Shown piece by piece: positions 34,202-42,774 of a stretch of DNA of 64,000 nt (position 1 is its first letter; each line of letters opens with the position of its first letter). Both the position numbers and the translations under genes were made by a program. Below the pieces are notes generated by a model. It was not told the DNA's origin, made no database searches, and saw nothing but the letters and a program-made list of their open reading frames with translations. The DNA is from CADEEN01 sp040384625 (lineage in GTDB: Bacteria > Pseudomonadota > Gammaproteobacteria > Burkholderiales > Burkholderiaceae_C): NCBI GenBank assembly GCA_040384625.1, contig JAZKIW010000130.1, forward strand, positions 1 to 64,000, read 5' to 3'.

Positions 34202-34230
34202 ATTGGTTTCAATTGGTATTACCTGGTACC
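34202..34230. promoter_or_regulatory. Candidate GntR-type operator upstream of second Bug gene
   Basis: ATTGGT occurs twice, 10 bases apart (34202 and 34212). The second copy runs into GGTATTACC (34215-34223), a dyad of GGTA/TACC around one base, followed by the palindrome GGTACC (34225-34230). FCD-type GntR regulators often bind TGGT-N3-ACCA-like sites, and TGGT-ATT-ACCT fits this well. The divergent regulator lies 56 bases away. Binding is inferred. Confidence 0.45.
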
Positions 34231-34286
34231 GAAGCGGTTGACTGTAGCGGCGCCCCCTCGGACGGTCAATGCGGCAGACCCGCGAC

Positions 34287-34958
34287 TCAATAGCCGAGCA
34301 GGTTGGCGCGCACGTGCACCAGGTGCGCCAAGCACAACGCCCGCGCACGCTCGGCATCGCGGTCCTTCAGCGCCGCGACCAGGGCCCGGTGTTCCTGCTG
34401 GTACTCGAGGCGGCGTTCGGGCGTCGCGCTGCGGCGCTTGAGCACACCCCACTCGCCGTGCGCGCGCGCCTGGCTCATGAGGCGGAACACGCCGGCGATG
34501 AAACCGTTGTGCGCGGCGTCGGCGATCGCCTCGTGCAACTGGGCGTCCCAGTGCTCGAAGGCCTCCAAGGAATCGGCCTGCTCCGCCTCGGCGATGCACT
34601 CATCCATGCGGGCGAAGTCGGCGGCCGTGGCGTTACCAATCGCCATGTCGATCAAGGCCGGTTCGAGCGCCAGGCGCGCGCTCATCAGGTCGGCCGGGCT
34701 GACGCTGCGCGCCGGGCCGCCCGGCGCCAGATCGGTCAGCGCTTCGTGCACCTGATCGGAGACATAGGTGCCGCTGCCCACGGTCTGGGTGATCAGGCGC
34801 TTCCTCTTGAAGTCCTGTAGCACGCGGCGCACGGTGGAGCGGCTGACGCCGAATTGTTCGCCCAACGCACGCTCGGTCGGCAACTGGTGGCCGGCGCGCC
34901 AGGTGCGCGAGCGCAGGTTCGAGAGGATCGTTTCCCTGAGCTGGGCGGCAGCATCCAT
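34287..34958 (-). CDS. GntR-family regulator, FadR/FCD subfamily
   Basis: 223 residues. Winged helix at residues 5-70 with RAGHQLPTERALGEQFGVSR and RRVLQDFKRKRLITQTVGSG, then an all-helical FCD effector domain (ARLALEPALIDMAIGNATA, HWDAQLHEAIADAAHNGFIA, EYQQEHRALVAALKDRDAER), which normally binds a small carboxylate with a metal through His and Asp. It probably represses the neighbouring Bug/hydrolase operon and the divergent FAH/Bug pair until the pathway acid is present. Start at 34958 chosen from domain alignment; ATG at 34976 is also possible. Neither has a strong ribosome site. Confidence 0.88.
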   Translation of the reverse strand: MDAAAQLRETILSNLRSRTWRAGHQLPTERALGEQFGVSRSTVRRVLQDFKRKRLITQTVGSGTYVSDQVHEALTDLAPGGPARSVSPADLMSARLALEPALIDMAIGNATAADFARMDECIAEAEQADSLEAFEHWDAQLHEAIADAAHNGFIAGVFRLMSQARAHGEWGVLKRRSATPERRLEYQQEHRALVAALKDRDAERARALCLAHLVHVRANLLGY

Positions 34959-35004
34959 GGTTGGCAATGGTAGCATTTGGGCGGAACATCGAGGGCACCA
35001 ATCC

Positions 35005-35871
35005 ATGCGCATCGCCACCATCGTCCAGCAGGGACAACGCCGCGTCGGCCGCCTGAGCGGCGATGGCCGGCATGTCGAGCTGTTCGACATCGACGGGTCG
35101 CGCGGCGCGCTCGCGCTGATTGAGCGTGGTGCAGCGGCGCTGCCATCCGTCACGGCGCAGATTGCATTGGCCGACTGCACGCTGATCGCTCCGCTGCCGC
35201 AGCCGCGGCGCAACCTGTGGTGCGTCGGCCGCAACTACCATGCCCACGCCAAGGAGCTGCGCGAAACGGTGTTCAAGGACAACAGCGCCGACCCGCAAGG
35301 CTGGCCGATCGTGTTCACCAAGGTGCCCGAGAGCGTGACCGGCCCCGATGCGGACGTGCAACTGCCGGGCGCCGCCGTGTCGTCGCAGATCGACTACGAG
35401 GCCGAGCTGACGGTGATCATCGGCCAGGGCGGCCGCAACATCGCGCGCGCCGACGCGATGAGGCATGTCTGGGGCTACACCATCATCAACGACGTGACCG
35501 CGCGTGACGTGCAGATGCGGCACCAGCAATGGGACCTGGGCAAGAGCTTCGACAGTTTCTGCCCGATGGGGCCGTGGATCGTGACCGCCGACGAGCTCGA
35601 CGGCAGCGACACGCGCGTACGCTGCTGGGTCAATGACGAGCTTCGACAAGACGCCCGCACCAGCGACCTGATCTTCGACATTCCCACGCTGATCGAGACC
35701 TGCTCGCGCGGCATCACCCTGCTGCCCGGCGACATCATCGCCACCGGCACGGCCGCCGGTGTCGGCATGGGCATGCAGCCGCCGCGCTGGCTGCAGCACG
35801 GCGACGTGGTGCGCATCGAGATCGACGGCATCGGCCGCCTGCAAAACCGTTTCGTCCTGGAGGGCGCATGA
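35005..35871 (+). CDS. Fumarylacetoacetate hydrolase (FAH) family protein
   Basis: 288 residues. An N-terminal cap of about 70 residues precedes the FAHD1-like core: WCVGRNYHAHAKEL, VFTKVPESVTGPD, metal-binding acidic cluster IDYEAELTVIIGQGG, NDVTARDVQMRHQQWDLGKS, FDSFCPMGPW and LLPGDIIATGTAAGVG. Family members hydrolyse or decarboxylate acylpyruvates and ring-cleavage products such as those of homoprotocatechuate or gentisate breakdown. Divergent from the GntR gene (46 bases) and overlapping the next Bug gene by ATGA, so it belongs to the same regulated island. Confidence 0.9.
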   Translation: MRIATIVQQGQRRVGRLSGDGRHVELFDIDGSRGALALIERGAAALPSVTAQIALADCTLIAPLPQPRRNLWCVGRNYHAHAKELRETVFKDNSADPQGWPIVFTKVPESVTGPDADVQLPGAAVSSQIDYEAELTVIIGQGGRNIARADAMRHVWGYTIINDVTARDVQMRHQQWDLGKSFDSFCPMGPWIVTADELDGSDTRVRCWVNDELRQDARTSDLIFDIPTLIETCSRGITLLPGDIIATGTAAGVGMGMQPPRWLQHGDVVRIEIDGIGRLQNRFVLEGA

Positions 35872-36845
35872 ACAAGCTCTGCACCACACTCGTCGCCGCC
35901 CTGCTGGCGTCGCTCGGCTTCGCCGGCGCGGCTCTGGCGCAGGCCGGCTACCCCGACAAGCCGATCACGATGATCGTGCCCTTCCCGCCCGGCGGTGTGG
36001 CCGACACGGTCGGCCGGCCGGTGGCCGAGGCGTTGGCGCGCGAGCTGGGGCAGAACGTGATCGTCGAGAACCGCGCCGGTGCCGGTGGCGCTACAGGCAT
36101 GGGCGCCGCGGCACGCGCGCCGGCCGACGGCAGCACGTTGCTGATGACGCTCTCGTCGATCTCGATCCTGCCCGAGGCCGACAAGATCCTCGGCCGCAAG
36201 CCGCAGTTCACGCTCGACCAGTTCAAGCCGATCGCACGCTTCACCGCCGACCCCACCGTGCTCGTGGTGCGCGCCGATGCGCCGTGGAAGACCCTGGCCG
36301 AGTTCGTCGCCGACCTGAAGACCAAGCCCGGTCGCTTCAACTACGGCAGCTCGGGCAACTACGGCACCATGCACGTGCCGATGGAGATGCTCAAGTCCAG
36401 CGCGGGCATCAGCCTCACGCACATCCCGTACACCGGCGCCGGGCCGGCCGTACTGGCCTTGCTCGGCGGCCAGGTCGATGCGCTGTCGACCGGCCCGGCC
36501 AGCGTGCTGGCGCACATCAAGGCCGGCAAGCTGCGCGCACTGGCCCACTGGGGCGACAAGCCGCTGACTTCGATGCCCGACCTGCCCAGCCTGAGACAGG
36601 CCGGCCAGCCGGTGCAATTCGCGCAATGGTCGGCACTCTTCGTGCCGGCCGGCACGCCCGATGCCATCGTGCAGAAGCTGCGCGCGGCGGCCAGGAAAGC
36701 AGCGGCTGACCCGCAGGTCGTTGCGACGATCAACCGCGCCGGCAGCCCGATCGAGTACCTCGACGCGCCTGAGTTCCAGGGCTACTGGGACGCCGACGCG
36801 AAACTGATGACCGAGGCCGTGCGCAAGATCGGCAAGGTCGAGTAG
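35868..36845 (+). CDS. Bug/TctC-family periplasmic solute-binding protein (third of three)
   Basis: 325 residues. Signal peptide at 1-25 (LVAALLASLGFAGAALAQ). Bug signature YPDKPITMIVPFPPGGVADT, loop VENRAGAGGATGMGAAARAP, and LTHIPYTGAGPAVLALLGGQ. Start codon overlaps the FAH stop, so the two are translated together. It ends 3 bases before the convergent GlcG-like stop. The three Bug proteins differ in ligand-loop sequence and may bind different acids. Confidence 0.93.
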   Translation: MNKLCTTLVAALLASLGFAGAALAQAGYPDKPITMIVPFPPGGVADTVGRPVAEALARELGQNVIVENRAGAGGATGMGAAARAPADGSTLLMTLSSISILPEADKILGRKPQFTLDQFKPIARFTADPTVLVVRADAPWKTLAEFVADLKTKPGRFNYGSSGNYGTMHVPMEMLKSSAGISLTHIPYTGAGPAVLALLGGQVDALSTGPASVLAHIKAGKLRALAHWGDKPLTSMPDLPSLRQAGQPVQFAQWSALFVPAGTPDAIVQKLRAAARKAAADPQVVATINRAGSPIEYLDAPEFQGYWDADAKLMTEAVRKIGKVE

Positions 36846-36848
36846 GGC

Positions 36849-37334
36849 CTACTTCAGCGCATCGGCGCCGGCCTTGGCCACCACGCCGTCCTGCGCCGAG
36901 GTGACGCCGCTGACGCCGATCGCCCCGATCATCTTGCCGCCGACGACGAGCGGCAGACCGCCCTCGATCGGCGTCGCACCCGGCAGACCCAGCACCGCCA
37001 CGCGGCCGGCGGCAATGTTGTCTTCCAGCTCCTTGCTCGGGCGCCGATAGGTGGCCGAAGTGCGCGCCTTTTCCAGCGCGATGGTGGCGCTGGCGGTCTG
37101 CGTGTCGTCGAGCATTTCGTAATACACGAGCATGCCGTGGTTGTCGACGATGGCGATAGCCACGTTCCAGTTGTTCTTGCGCGCCTCGGCCACGGCCGCA
37201 GCGCCGATCTTCTTGGCCGTTTCCAGGTTGATGGCCACACCGTAGGGCGGCCGTTGCTGCGCCGAGGCGGCGCAGGACAGCAGGACCAGGCCGGCCACGA
37301 CGGCGGACTTGAACAGGCGCGGAATCGCAAGCAT
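36849..37334 (-). CDS. Secreted GlcG/HbpS-family (DUF336) protein
   Basis: 161 residues. Signal peptide at 1-25 (LFKSAVVAGLVLLSCAASAQ), then the family core: LETAKKIGAAAVAEARKNNW, VAIAIVDNHGMLVYYEMLDD, TASATIALEKARTSATYRRP and GGLPLVVGGKMIGAIGVSG. Family members include haem-binding HbpS and GlcG of unknown role from glycolate loci. The ATG at 37334 has GAGGAGA 4 bases upstream. Convergent with the third Bug gene. A periplasmic haem or small-molecule binding role is family knowledge, not proven here. Confidence 0.87.
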   Translation of the reverse strand: MLAIPRLFKSAVVAGLVLLSCAASAQQRPPYGVAINLETAKKIGAAAVAEARKNNWNVAIAIVDNHGMLVYYEMLDDTQTASATIALEKARTSATYRRPSKELEDNIAAGRVAVLGLPGATPIEGGLPLVVGGKMIGAIGVSGVTSAQDGVVAKAGADALK

Positions 37335-37452
37335 CGTGTCTCCTCTTGGGATGGTTGGAAGCGCGAATGATCGCGAGCGACGGGCGCGAGGAAATCGGCG
37401 CGAACCCGCGGACCAATCCAACCAATGTCCGCATCGGCCTGAGAATCGAGCG

Positions 37453-38091
37453 ATGGACGCCGCCGATGCCCGCCGCCACAGCCCTGCGGCCGAACGCAAC
37501 CGCGGTGCGATCCTGGCCGAGTTGTTGCGCCTGCTGCCGGCCCGCGGCACCACCCTGGAGATCGCCAGCGGCACCGGGCAGCACGCGGCGCACTTCGCCG
37601 CCGCCCTGCCGGCCTGGCGCTGGCAGCCGAGCGACGGCGATGCGCGCTCCCTGGCTTCGATCAAGGCCTGGTGTGCGCAACTGCCGAACGTGTTGCCACC
37701 GTTGCATCTCGATGTCCTGGCCGAAGCCTGGCCCGGCGTCGCGACGTCGGTCGACGCGATCTTCTGCGCCAACCTCTTGCACATCTCGCCCTGGGCCAGC
37801 TGCGCGGCCCTGATGCGCGGCGCGCAGCGACATCTCGCGCCTTCCGGCCTGTTGCTGCTGTACGGGCCCTACATCGTCGACCATGAGGCGACTGCGCCGA
37901 GCAACCTGGCCTTCGACGATGACCTGCGCGGGCGCAATCCGGCCTGGGGCCTGCGTCGCCTGACCGACGTGGTGGAGCAGGCCCTGAGCGTGGGCATCAG
38001 CCTGCGCGAACGCCTCGCGATGCCGGCGAACAACCTGCTCCTGGTGTTCGAAGCCCGCTCTCAGACTGGTGCGCGCCAGCCAGTGAAGTGA
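37453..38091 (+). CDS. DUF938-family SAM-dependent methyltransferase-like protein
   Basis: 212 residues. Class I methyltransferase fold with the DUF938 start RRHSPAAERNRGAILAELL, motif I TTLEIASGTGQHAAHFA near residues 35-50, WQPSDGDARSLASIKAW (acidic residue of strand 2), FCANLLHISPWASCAALMRG and GLLLLYGPYIVDHEATAPSN. Substrate unknown for the family. Its last 31 bases overlap the convergent osmoprotectant permease gene. Confidence 0.87.
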   Translation: MDAADARRHSPAAERNRGAILAELLRLLPARGTTLEIASGTGQHAAHFAAALPAWRWQPSDGDARSLASIKAWCAQLPNVLPPLHLDVLAEAWPGVATSVDAIFCANLLHISPWASCAALMRGAQRHLAPSGLLLLYGPYIVDHEATAPSNLAFDDDLRGRNPAWGLRRLTDVVEQALSVGISLRERLAMPANNLLLVFEARSQTGARQPVK

Positions 38092-38816
38092 ATGGCGACG
38101 CGTTGAAAGAGCAGATCGGTGACGACGGCGAGCAAGCCCACCAGCAGGGCGCCCTGGATCACGTAGGCAGTGTTGAAACCGGCCAGGCCGACGATGATCG
38201 GTGACCCCAGGGTCTTGGCGCCGACGGTCGACGCCACCGCCGCGGTGCCGATATTGATGATCACCGAGCTGCGCACCCCTGCCAGCAGCACCGGCATCGC
38301 CAGCGGCAGCTCCACGCGCAGCAGGCGCTGTGTGGCGCTCATCCCGGCGCCATCGGCCGCATCGCGCACGCCCTGCGGCACCGATTCGAGGCCGGCGATC
38401 GTCGCGCGCACGATCGGGAGCAGGCCGTAAAGCGCCAGCGCGATCAGCGCCGGCAGCGCACCGAAGCCGATCAGGGGCACGGCAATGGCCAGCACCGCGA
38501 CCGGCGGCACGGTCTGGCCGACGGCCACGAGGGTCTCGACCAAGGGCCGGAACTCGCGTCCGGCGCGGCGCGTGACGAAGACGCCGGCGCCGACGCCAGC
38601 AAGCAAAGACAGCGCGCTCGACGCGATCACGATCGCCAGATGCGACGCCAGCAGAGCGACGAAGCTGTCCTGCTCGTAGAGCGGTCGGTCGAGCGCCGGG
38701 AACCAGGCCGCGAACAGCGGCCGGAGGGCGGGCATGCCCAGGGTCAGCATGAGCAATGCCGCCAGCGCCCAGGGCAAGGGCTCGCGCAGCAGGGCCGTCG
38801 TGGAGGCCGAGCTCAT
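38061..38816 (-). CDS. yehW: Osmoprotectant ABC permease, YehW type
   Basis: 251 residues with about six membrane helices. Binding-protein-dependent permease domain with the EAA loop VRDAADGAGMSATQRLLRVE followed by LPLAMPVLLAGVRSSVIINI. It is the second, smaller permease of an OsmU/OpuC-like importer for glycine betaine and related solutes. The gene order (binding protein, large permease, ATPase, small permease) is that of E. coli yehZYXW. Start ATG at 38816 overlaps the ATPase stop (ATGA). Confidence 0.87.
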   Translation of the reverse strand: MSSASTTALLREPLPWALAALLMLTLGMPALRPLFAAWFPALDRPLYEQDSFVALLASHLAIVIASSALSLLAGVGAGVFVTRRAGREFRPLVETLVAVGQTVPPVAVLAIAVPLIGFGALPALIALALYGLLPIVRATIAGLESVPQGVRDAADGAGMSATQRLLRVELPLAMPVLLAGVRSSVIINIGTAAVASTVGAKTLGSPIIVGLAGFNTAYVIQGALLVGLLAVVTDLLFQRVAIHFTGWRAPV

Positions 38817-39745
38817 TCGGGGCGCCGCAACAGGTCCGCGAAATGGAGCGCACCGAGGGGGCGCCCCGCGCCGTCGGCCACCGGCAGGCATTCGCAATGG
38901 TTCACGACGAAGGCCGACAAGGCATCGCGCAGGCTCAGCGTTGCCGGCAGCCCCGGGCCGTCGACGAACTCGCCGGTGCGCATGCGATCGGCCACCGTCT
39001 GCAGGCCGAGCAGCTTGAGTCCAAGATCGCTGCGGCCGATGAAGTCGCTGACGAAGTCGCTTGCCGGTTGCGCCAGCAACTGGGCTGGGCTGCCGTCCTG
39101 CACGACGCGGCCGCGATCCAGCAGCACGATGCGCGTGGCCAAGCGCAGGGCCTCGTCGATGTCGTGCGTGACCAGGACGATGGTCTTGCCCGATGCCCGG
39201 TGGATGCGCGCCAGCTCCAGCTGCAGCGACTGGCGCGTGAGCGGATCGAGCGCGCCAAAGGGTTCGTCCATCAGCAGCACTTCGGGGTCGGCGGCCAGCG
39301 CGCGCGCCACGCCGACGCGCTGCTGTTGCCCGCCAGACAACTGGTGCGGATAGCGGTCGCGGTACAGCGCGGGGTCGAGGCCGAGCAAGGCCAGGAGCTC
39401 ATCGACCCGGGCGGCGATGCGCGGCGCCGGCCAGCCGAGCAGCTCGGGCACGGTGGCGATGTTGCGTGCCACGCGCCAGTGCGGAAACAGGCCGATCGAC
39501 TGGATCGCATAGCCCATGCGACGGCGGATGTCTTCGGGGCGGAAGCTTCTCACCTGCTCGCCCTGGAACAGGATCATGCCGCTGTCGTGCTCGACCAGGC
39601 GATTGATCATCTTCAACAGCGTCGACTTGCCCGACCCCGAGGCGCCGATCAGCGCCAGCAGTTCGCCACGCTCGATCAGCAGCGACAGGTCGTCGACCGC
39701 GCGCGCGGCGCCGAAGGACTTGCTGACCCGGCGCAGTTCGATCAC
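38813..39745 (-). CDS. yehX: Osmoprotectant ABC ATPase with single CBS domain, YehX type
   Basis: 310 residues. ATPase domain with Walker A GASGSGKST near 36-44, Q-loop YAIQSIGLFPHWRV, signature QLSGGQQQRVGVARALA, Walker B LLMDEPFGALDPLTRQ and switch VTHDIDEALRLA. A single C-terminal CBS module (about residues 240-308, LRDALSAFVVNHCECLPVAD) replaces the CBS tandem of OpuA; CBS domains gate such transporters by ionic strength or nucleotides. GTG start at 39745 overlaps the large permease stop. Confidence 0.92.
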   Translation of the reverse strand: MIELRRVSKSFGAARAVDDLSLLIERGELLALIGASGSGKSTLLKMINRLVEHDSGMILFQGEQVRSFRPEDIRRRMGYAIQSIGLFPHWRVARNIATVPELLGWPAPRIAARVDELLALLGLDPALYRDRYPHQLSGGQQQRVGVARALAADPEVLLMDEPFGALDPLTRQSLQLELARIHRASGKTIVLVTHDIDEALRLATRIVLLDRGRVVQDGSPAQLLAQPASDFVSDFIGRSDLGLKLLGLQTVADRMRTGEFVDGPGLPATLSLRDALSAFVVNHCECLPVADGAGRPLGALHFADLLRRPE

Positions 39746-40941
39746 CGCGCCGCTCCCGACCAGGCCGCTGTCGCCAGGGCCAGCAGGGCATCGGCGGCGA
39801 TGGCCAGCGCCACCACCGGCAGCACGCCGAGCAGGACCAGGTCGAGCGCGCTGCTGGCCAGGCCCTGGAAGACGAGGGCACCGAAGCCGCCGGCCCCGAT
39901 CAACGCGGCCACCACGGCCAGGCCGATCACCTGCACGGCCGTCACGCGCAGGCCCGACAGCAACACCGGCAGGGCCAGCGGCACCTCAACGCGCCAGAAC
40001 AACTGCCGCGGCGTCATGCCCATGCCACGGCCGGCATCGATCGCTCCCTGCGGGACCTGGGCCAAGCCAGCACTCGTGCCGTGCACGATCGGCAGCAGGG
40101 CATACAGGGTGAGCGCGATCACGGCCGGCAAAAGGCCGATGCCCTGGATGCCCCAGCCCGGCAAGGCTGCACCCAGCCCGGCGAGCGGTGCAATCAGCAA
40201 GGCGAAGAGCGCGATCGAAGGCACCGTCTGCACGATGTTCAAGACACCGAAGAGCGGCCGCGCGAAGGACGGCCGGCGTGCCGCGGCGACGCCGAGCGGC
40301 ACCCCGATCAGCAGCGCCGGCACGAGCGTGGTGCCGGCGATCTGCAGGTGGCGCAGGGCAGCGGCGTCGAACACGTCCTGCCGGTTCTGGTACTCCTTCA
40401 GCAGCGACAGCGCGTCCAAGGCCCCCGATCCGATCAGGGCGGCCAGTGGCAGCAGCACCACGGCCTGCAACAGGCTGCGCCAGGCGAGCGACAGACCCAG
40501 GCGCTGGACCGCGTCCGCCGCAGCCAGCCAGGCCAGCAGCGCCATGATCCAGAAGGCGCCACCCAAGGAGACCCGCGCCAGCCCCGACAGCTGCGTCGCC
40601 TGCAGCGCAGCTTCGCGCCCTGCCAGCCAGGTCAGGCCGGCCAACCCGATCGCAGCGGCCGCAGCGACGAGTGCCTGGGTCAGGCGTGTCGGCGGCGCGA
40701 GCATGCCCAGAACGAGGGCCGCCAGCGGCAGCCAGAGCAGGGGCACCTCCGGAGCCGTCAATGCATGCAGGCGCACGCCCACACCCGAGACCAGGCGATT
40801 CGGTGCCACGCTGACGAAAGCCAGCCCGGCGGCGGCGAGCACCGCTGCCAGCAACAGCACCAGCAGCACGCGGTTGCGAATGAAGGGCGCGGTTCGTACG
40901 CCCTGGCCCGGCGCCAGTGCAGCCACCGGCACCGCTCTCAC
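39742..40941 (-). CDS. yehY: Osmoprotectant ABC permease, large YehY type
   Basis: 399 residues, close to YehY (about 385) and much longer than OpuCB. An extra N-terminal half of about four helices (NRVLLVLLLAAVLAAAGLAF; VPLLWLPLAALVLGMLAPP) precedes the permease domain, which has the EAA loop QGAIDAGRGMGMTPRQLFWR and LPVLLSGLRVTAVQVIGLAV. GTG start overlaps the binding-protein stop (GTGA at 40938-40941). The extra helices distinguish the YehY class and may tune transport. Confidence 0.87.
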   Translation of the reverse strand: MRAVPVAALAPGQGVRTAPFIRNRVLLVLLLAAVLAAAGLAFVSVAPNRLVSGVGVRLHALTAPEVPLLWLPLAALVLGMLAPPTRLTQALVAAAAAIGLAGLTWLAGREAALQATQLSGLARVSLGGAFWIMALLAWLAAADAVQRLGLSLAWRSLLQAVVLLPLAALIGSGALDALSLLKEYQNRQDVFDAAALRHLQIAGTTLVPALLIGVPLGVAAARRPSFARPLFGVLNIVQTVPSIALFALLIAPLAGLGAALPGWGIQGIGLLPAVIALTLYALLPIVHGTSAGLAQVPQGAIDAGRGMGMTPRQLFWRVEVPLALPVLLSGLRVTAVQVIGLAVVAALIGAGGFGALVFQGLASSALDLVLLGVLPVVALAIAADALLALATAAWSGAAR

Positions 40942-41870
40942 TTCGCCAGGCCGGCGGCCTTCAGGTGGTTCGCAGCGACCTTCTTCGCGTCCTGGCCTTC
41001 CAGCGCGATCTGCGCATTCAGGCGCTGCAGGGTCGCGGTGTCGAGCGTCTTGAACAACGGCGCGAGCAAGGTCGCGATCTTCGGCTGCTTGGCCAACACC
41101 TCAGCACGCACCACAGCCGCCGGCGCGTACACCGGCTGCACGCCCAGGTTGTCTTCGAGGACCACCAGACCGAGCGCAGCCACCGGACCGTCGGTGCCAT
41201 AAGCCATCGCGGCATTCACGCCCGAGGTCTGCTCGGCTGCGGCCTTGATCGTGGCCGCGGTGTCGCCGCCGGCGAGCAGGAGCAGCTGGTCCTGCTTCAA
41301 CTTGAAGCCGTAGGCTGATTGGAAAGCGGGCAGCGCATCAGGGCGTTCGGCGAACTCCGCCGATGCGGCCAGCTTGACCTTGCCGCCGCCCGCGACCCAC
41401 TTGCCGAAGTCGGCCAGCGACTTCAGCTTCTGCGCAGCGGCGACGTCCTTGCGGATCGCGATGGCCCAGGTGTTGTTGGCCGGGGCCGGGGGCAGCCAGA
41501 CCAGCTTGTGCTTGTCGGCATCCAGCGCTTTGACGCGCTGATAGCCAGCATCGAGCTTCTTCCACGCCGGGTTCTTCTCGTCGGCATGGAAGAACGCGCC
41601 GTTGCCGGTGTACTCGGGGTAGAGGTCGATCTCACCGGCCACCAGCGCGCTGCGCACGATCTTGGTGTTGCCGAGCTGGATCTTGTTTTCGGTCTTGATG
41701 CCGCCGGCCTCGAGCACCTGGACGATCAGGTTGCCGAGCAGCGAACCTTCGGTGTCGATCTTCGAGCCGACCCGAACGGCCTGCGCCTGGGCGGCGCCGG
41801 CGAAACACACGGCTGCAAGGAGGGCCAGCAGGCCGGGGCGCCGAGAAAGTCGAGAAGGAATTAAGCTCAT
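40938..41870 (-). CDS. osmF: Osmoprotectant-binding protein, OsmF/YehZ type
   Basis: 310 residues. Signal peptide at 1-28 (LLALLAAVCFAGAAQAQ), then a type II binding fold of the glycine betaine/choline OpuAC class: VRVGSKIDTEGSLLGNLIVQ, VRSALVAGEIDLYPEYTGNG with the aromatic and acidic residues usual at the quaternary-amine pocket, WLPPAPANNTWAIAIRK and LVVLEDNLGVQPVYAPAAVV. Strong ribosome site GGAGG 5 bases from the ATG. First gene of a four-gene operon on the minus strand; the upstream gap to the divergent reductase is 55 bases. Confidence 0.9.
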   Translation of the reverse strand: MSLIPSRLSRRPGLLALLAAVCFAGAAQAQAVRVGSKIDTEGSLLGNLIVQVLEAGGIKTENKIQLGNTKIVRSALVAGEIDLYPEYTGNGAFFHADEKNPAWKKLDAGYQRVKALDADKHKLVWLPPAPANNTWAIAIRKDVAAAQKLKSLADFGKWVAGGGKVKLAASAEFAERPDALPAFQSAYGFKLKQDQLLLLAGGDTAATIKAAAEQTSGVNAAMAYGTDGPVAALGLVVLEDNLGVQPVYAPAAVVRAEVLAKQPKIATLLAPLFKTLDTATLQRLNAQIALEGQDAKKVAANHLKAAGLAK

Positions 41871-41925
41871 GCAAACCTCCGTCGCTGGATGACCGAGGCA
41901 ATGGTAGTCGTTGCACGCCCCGAGA

Positions 41926-42774
41926 ATGAATTCACTGAGCTTGCCTTCGGGCAGATCGATCCCGGCCCTGGGCCTGGGCACCTGGCGCATGGGCGAGTCG
42001 CGCGCGGCGCGCACGGCCGAGGTCGGCGCCGTGCGCAGCGCGATCGAGATGGGGTACCGCCTGTTCGACACGGCCGAGATGTACGGCGAAGGTGGTGCGG
42101 AACAAGTGCTCGGCCAAGCCGTGGCCGATGCGCTGCGCGCCGGCGACGTGCGCCGCGACGAGCTGTTCATCGTCAGCAAGGTCTATCCGCACAACGCCAG
42201 CCGCAAGGGCACGGTCGCGGCCAACGAGCGCAGCCGCAAACGCCTCGGGTTGGATTGCATCGACCTGTACCTGCTGCACTGGCGCGGCGAGCTTGCCCTG
42301 ACCGACACGGTGGCGGCGATGCACGAACTGATCGAAGGCGGACGCATCCTGCACTGGGGCGTGAGCAATTTCGATGTCGACGACATGACTGAGCTGCAGG
42401 CTGTCGCCGGCGACTGCGCCAGCAACCAGGTCTATTTCTCGCTCGGCGAACGCGGCCCCGAATTCGATCTGTTGCCCTGGCAGCGACGGCAGCGCATGCC
42501 CTTGATGGCCTACAGCCCGATCGGCCAGGGCCAGCTCTCGCGTCACGAGGGCCTGGCCGCGATCGCCGCCGCCGAGGGCCTGACGGCGGCGCAACTGGCC
42601 CTGGCCTGGGTGCTTTCTGTGCCCGGGGTCCTCGCGATTCCCAAGGCGGTGAAGACCGAACACATGCGCGACAACCTGGCTGCAGCCGGCCACACCCTGG
42701 CCGCCGACACGCGGGCCCGGCTCGACCGGCTGTTCCCGCCGCCGACCCGCAAGCAAGCCCTGGCGATGACCTGA
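41926..42774 (+). CDS. Aldo/keto reductase
   Basis: 282 residues. NADPH-dependent reductase barrel with the catalytic tetrad visible: Asp and Tyr in GYRLFDTAEMYGEG (near 45-55), Lys in LFIVSKVYPHN (near 85) and His in DLYLLHWRGE (near 120). Cofactor-binding C-terminus LAIPKAVKTEHMRDNLAAAG. ATG at 41926 is preferred to the in-frame TTG at 41911. Its stop overlaps the MFS gene start (TGATG), so the two are probably co-expressed. Substrate unknown. Confidence 0.9.
   Translation: MNSLSLPSGRSIPALGLGTWRMGESRAARTAEVGAVRSAIEMGYRLFDTAEMYGEGGAEQVLGQAVADALRAGDVRRDELFIVSKVYPHNASRKGTVAANERSRKRLGLDCIDLYLLHWRGELALTDTVAAMHELIEGGRILHWGVSNFDVDDMTELQAVAGDCASNQVYFSLGERGPEFDLLPWQRRQRMPLMAYSPIGQGQLSRHEGLAAIAAAEGLTAAQLALAWVLSVPGVLAIPKAVKTEHMRDNLAAAGHTLAADTRARLDRLFPPPTRKQALAMT

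Noticed and set aside
29572..36845. Complete tripartite TctABC transporter
   Set aside because: Three binding proteins are present, but no small (TctB) or large (TctA) membrane subunit is encoded anywhere in the window.
36730..38853. Long minus-strand frame across the GlcG-like and methyltransferase genes
   Set aside because: It runs through genes on both strands with clear family motifs and has none of its own.
38756..41053. Very long plus-strand frame opposite the osmoprotectant operon
   Set aside because: It covers three well-motifed transporter genes on the other strand and has no recognisable domain; composition is typical of an antisense shadow.
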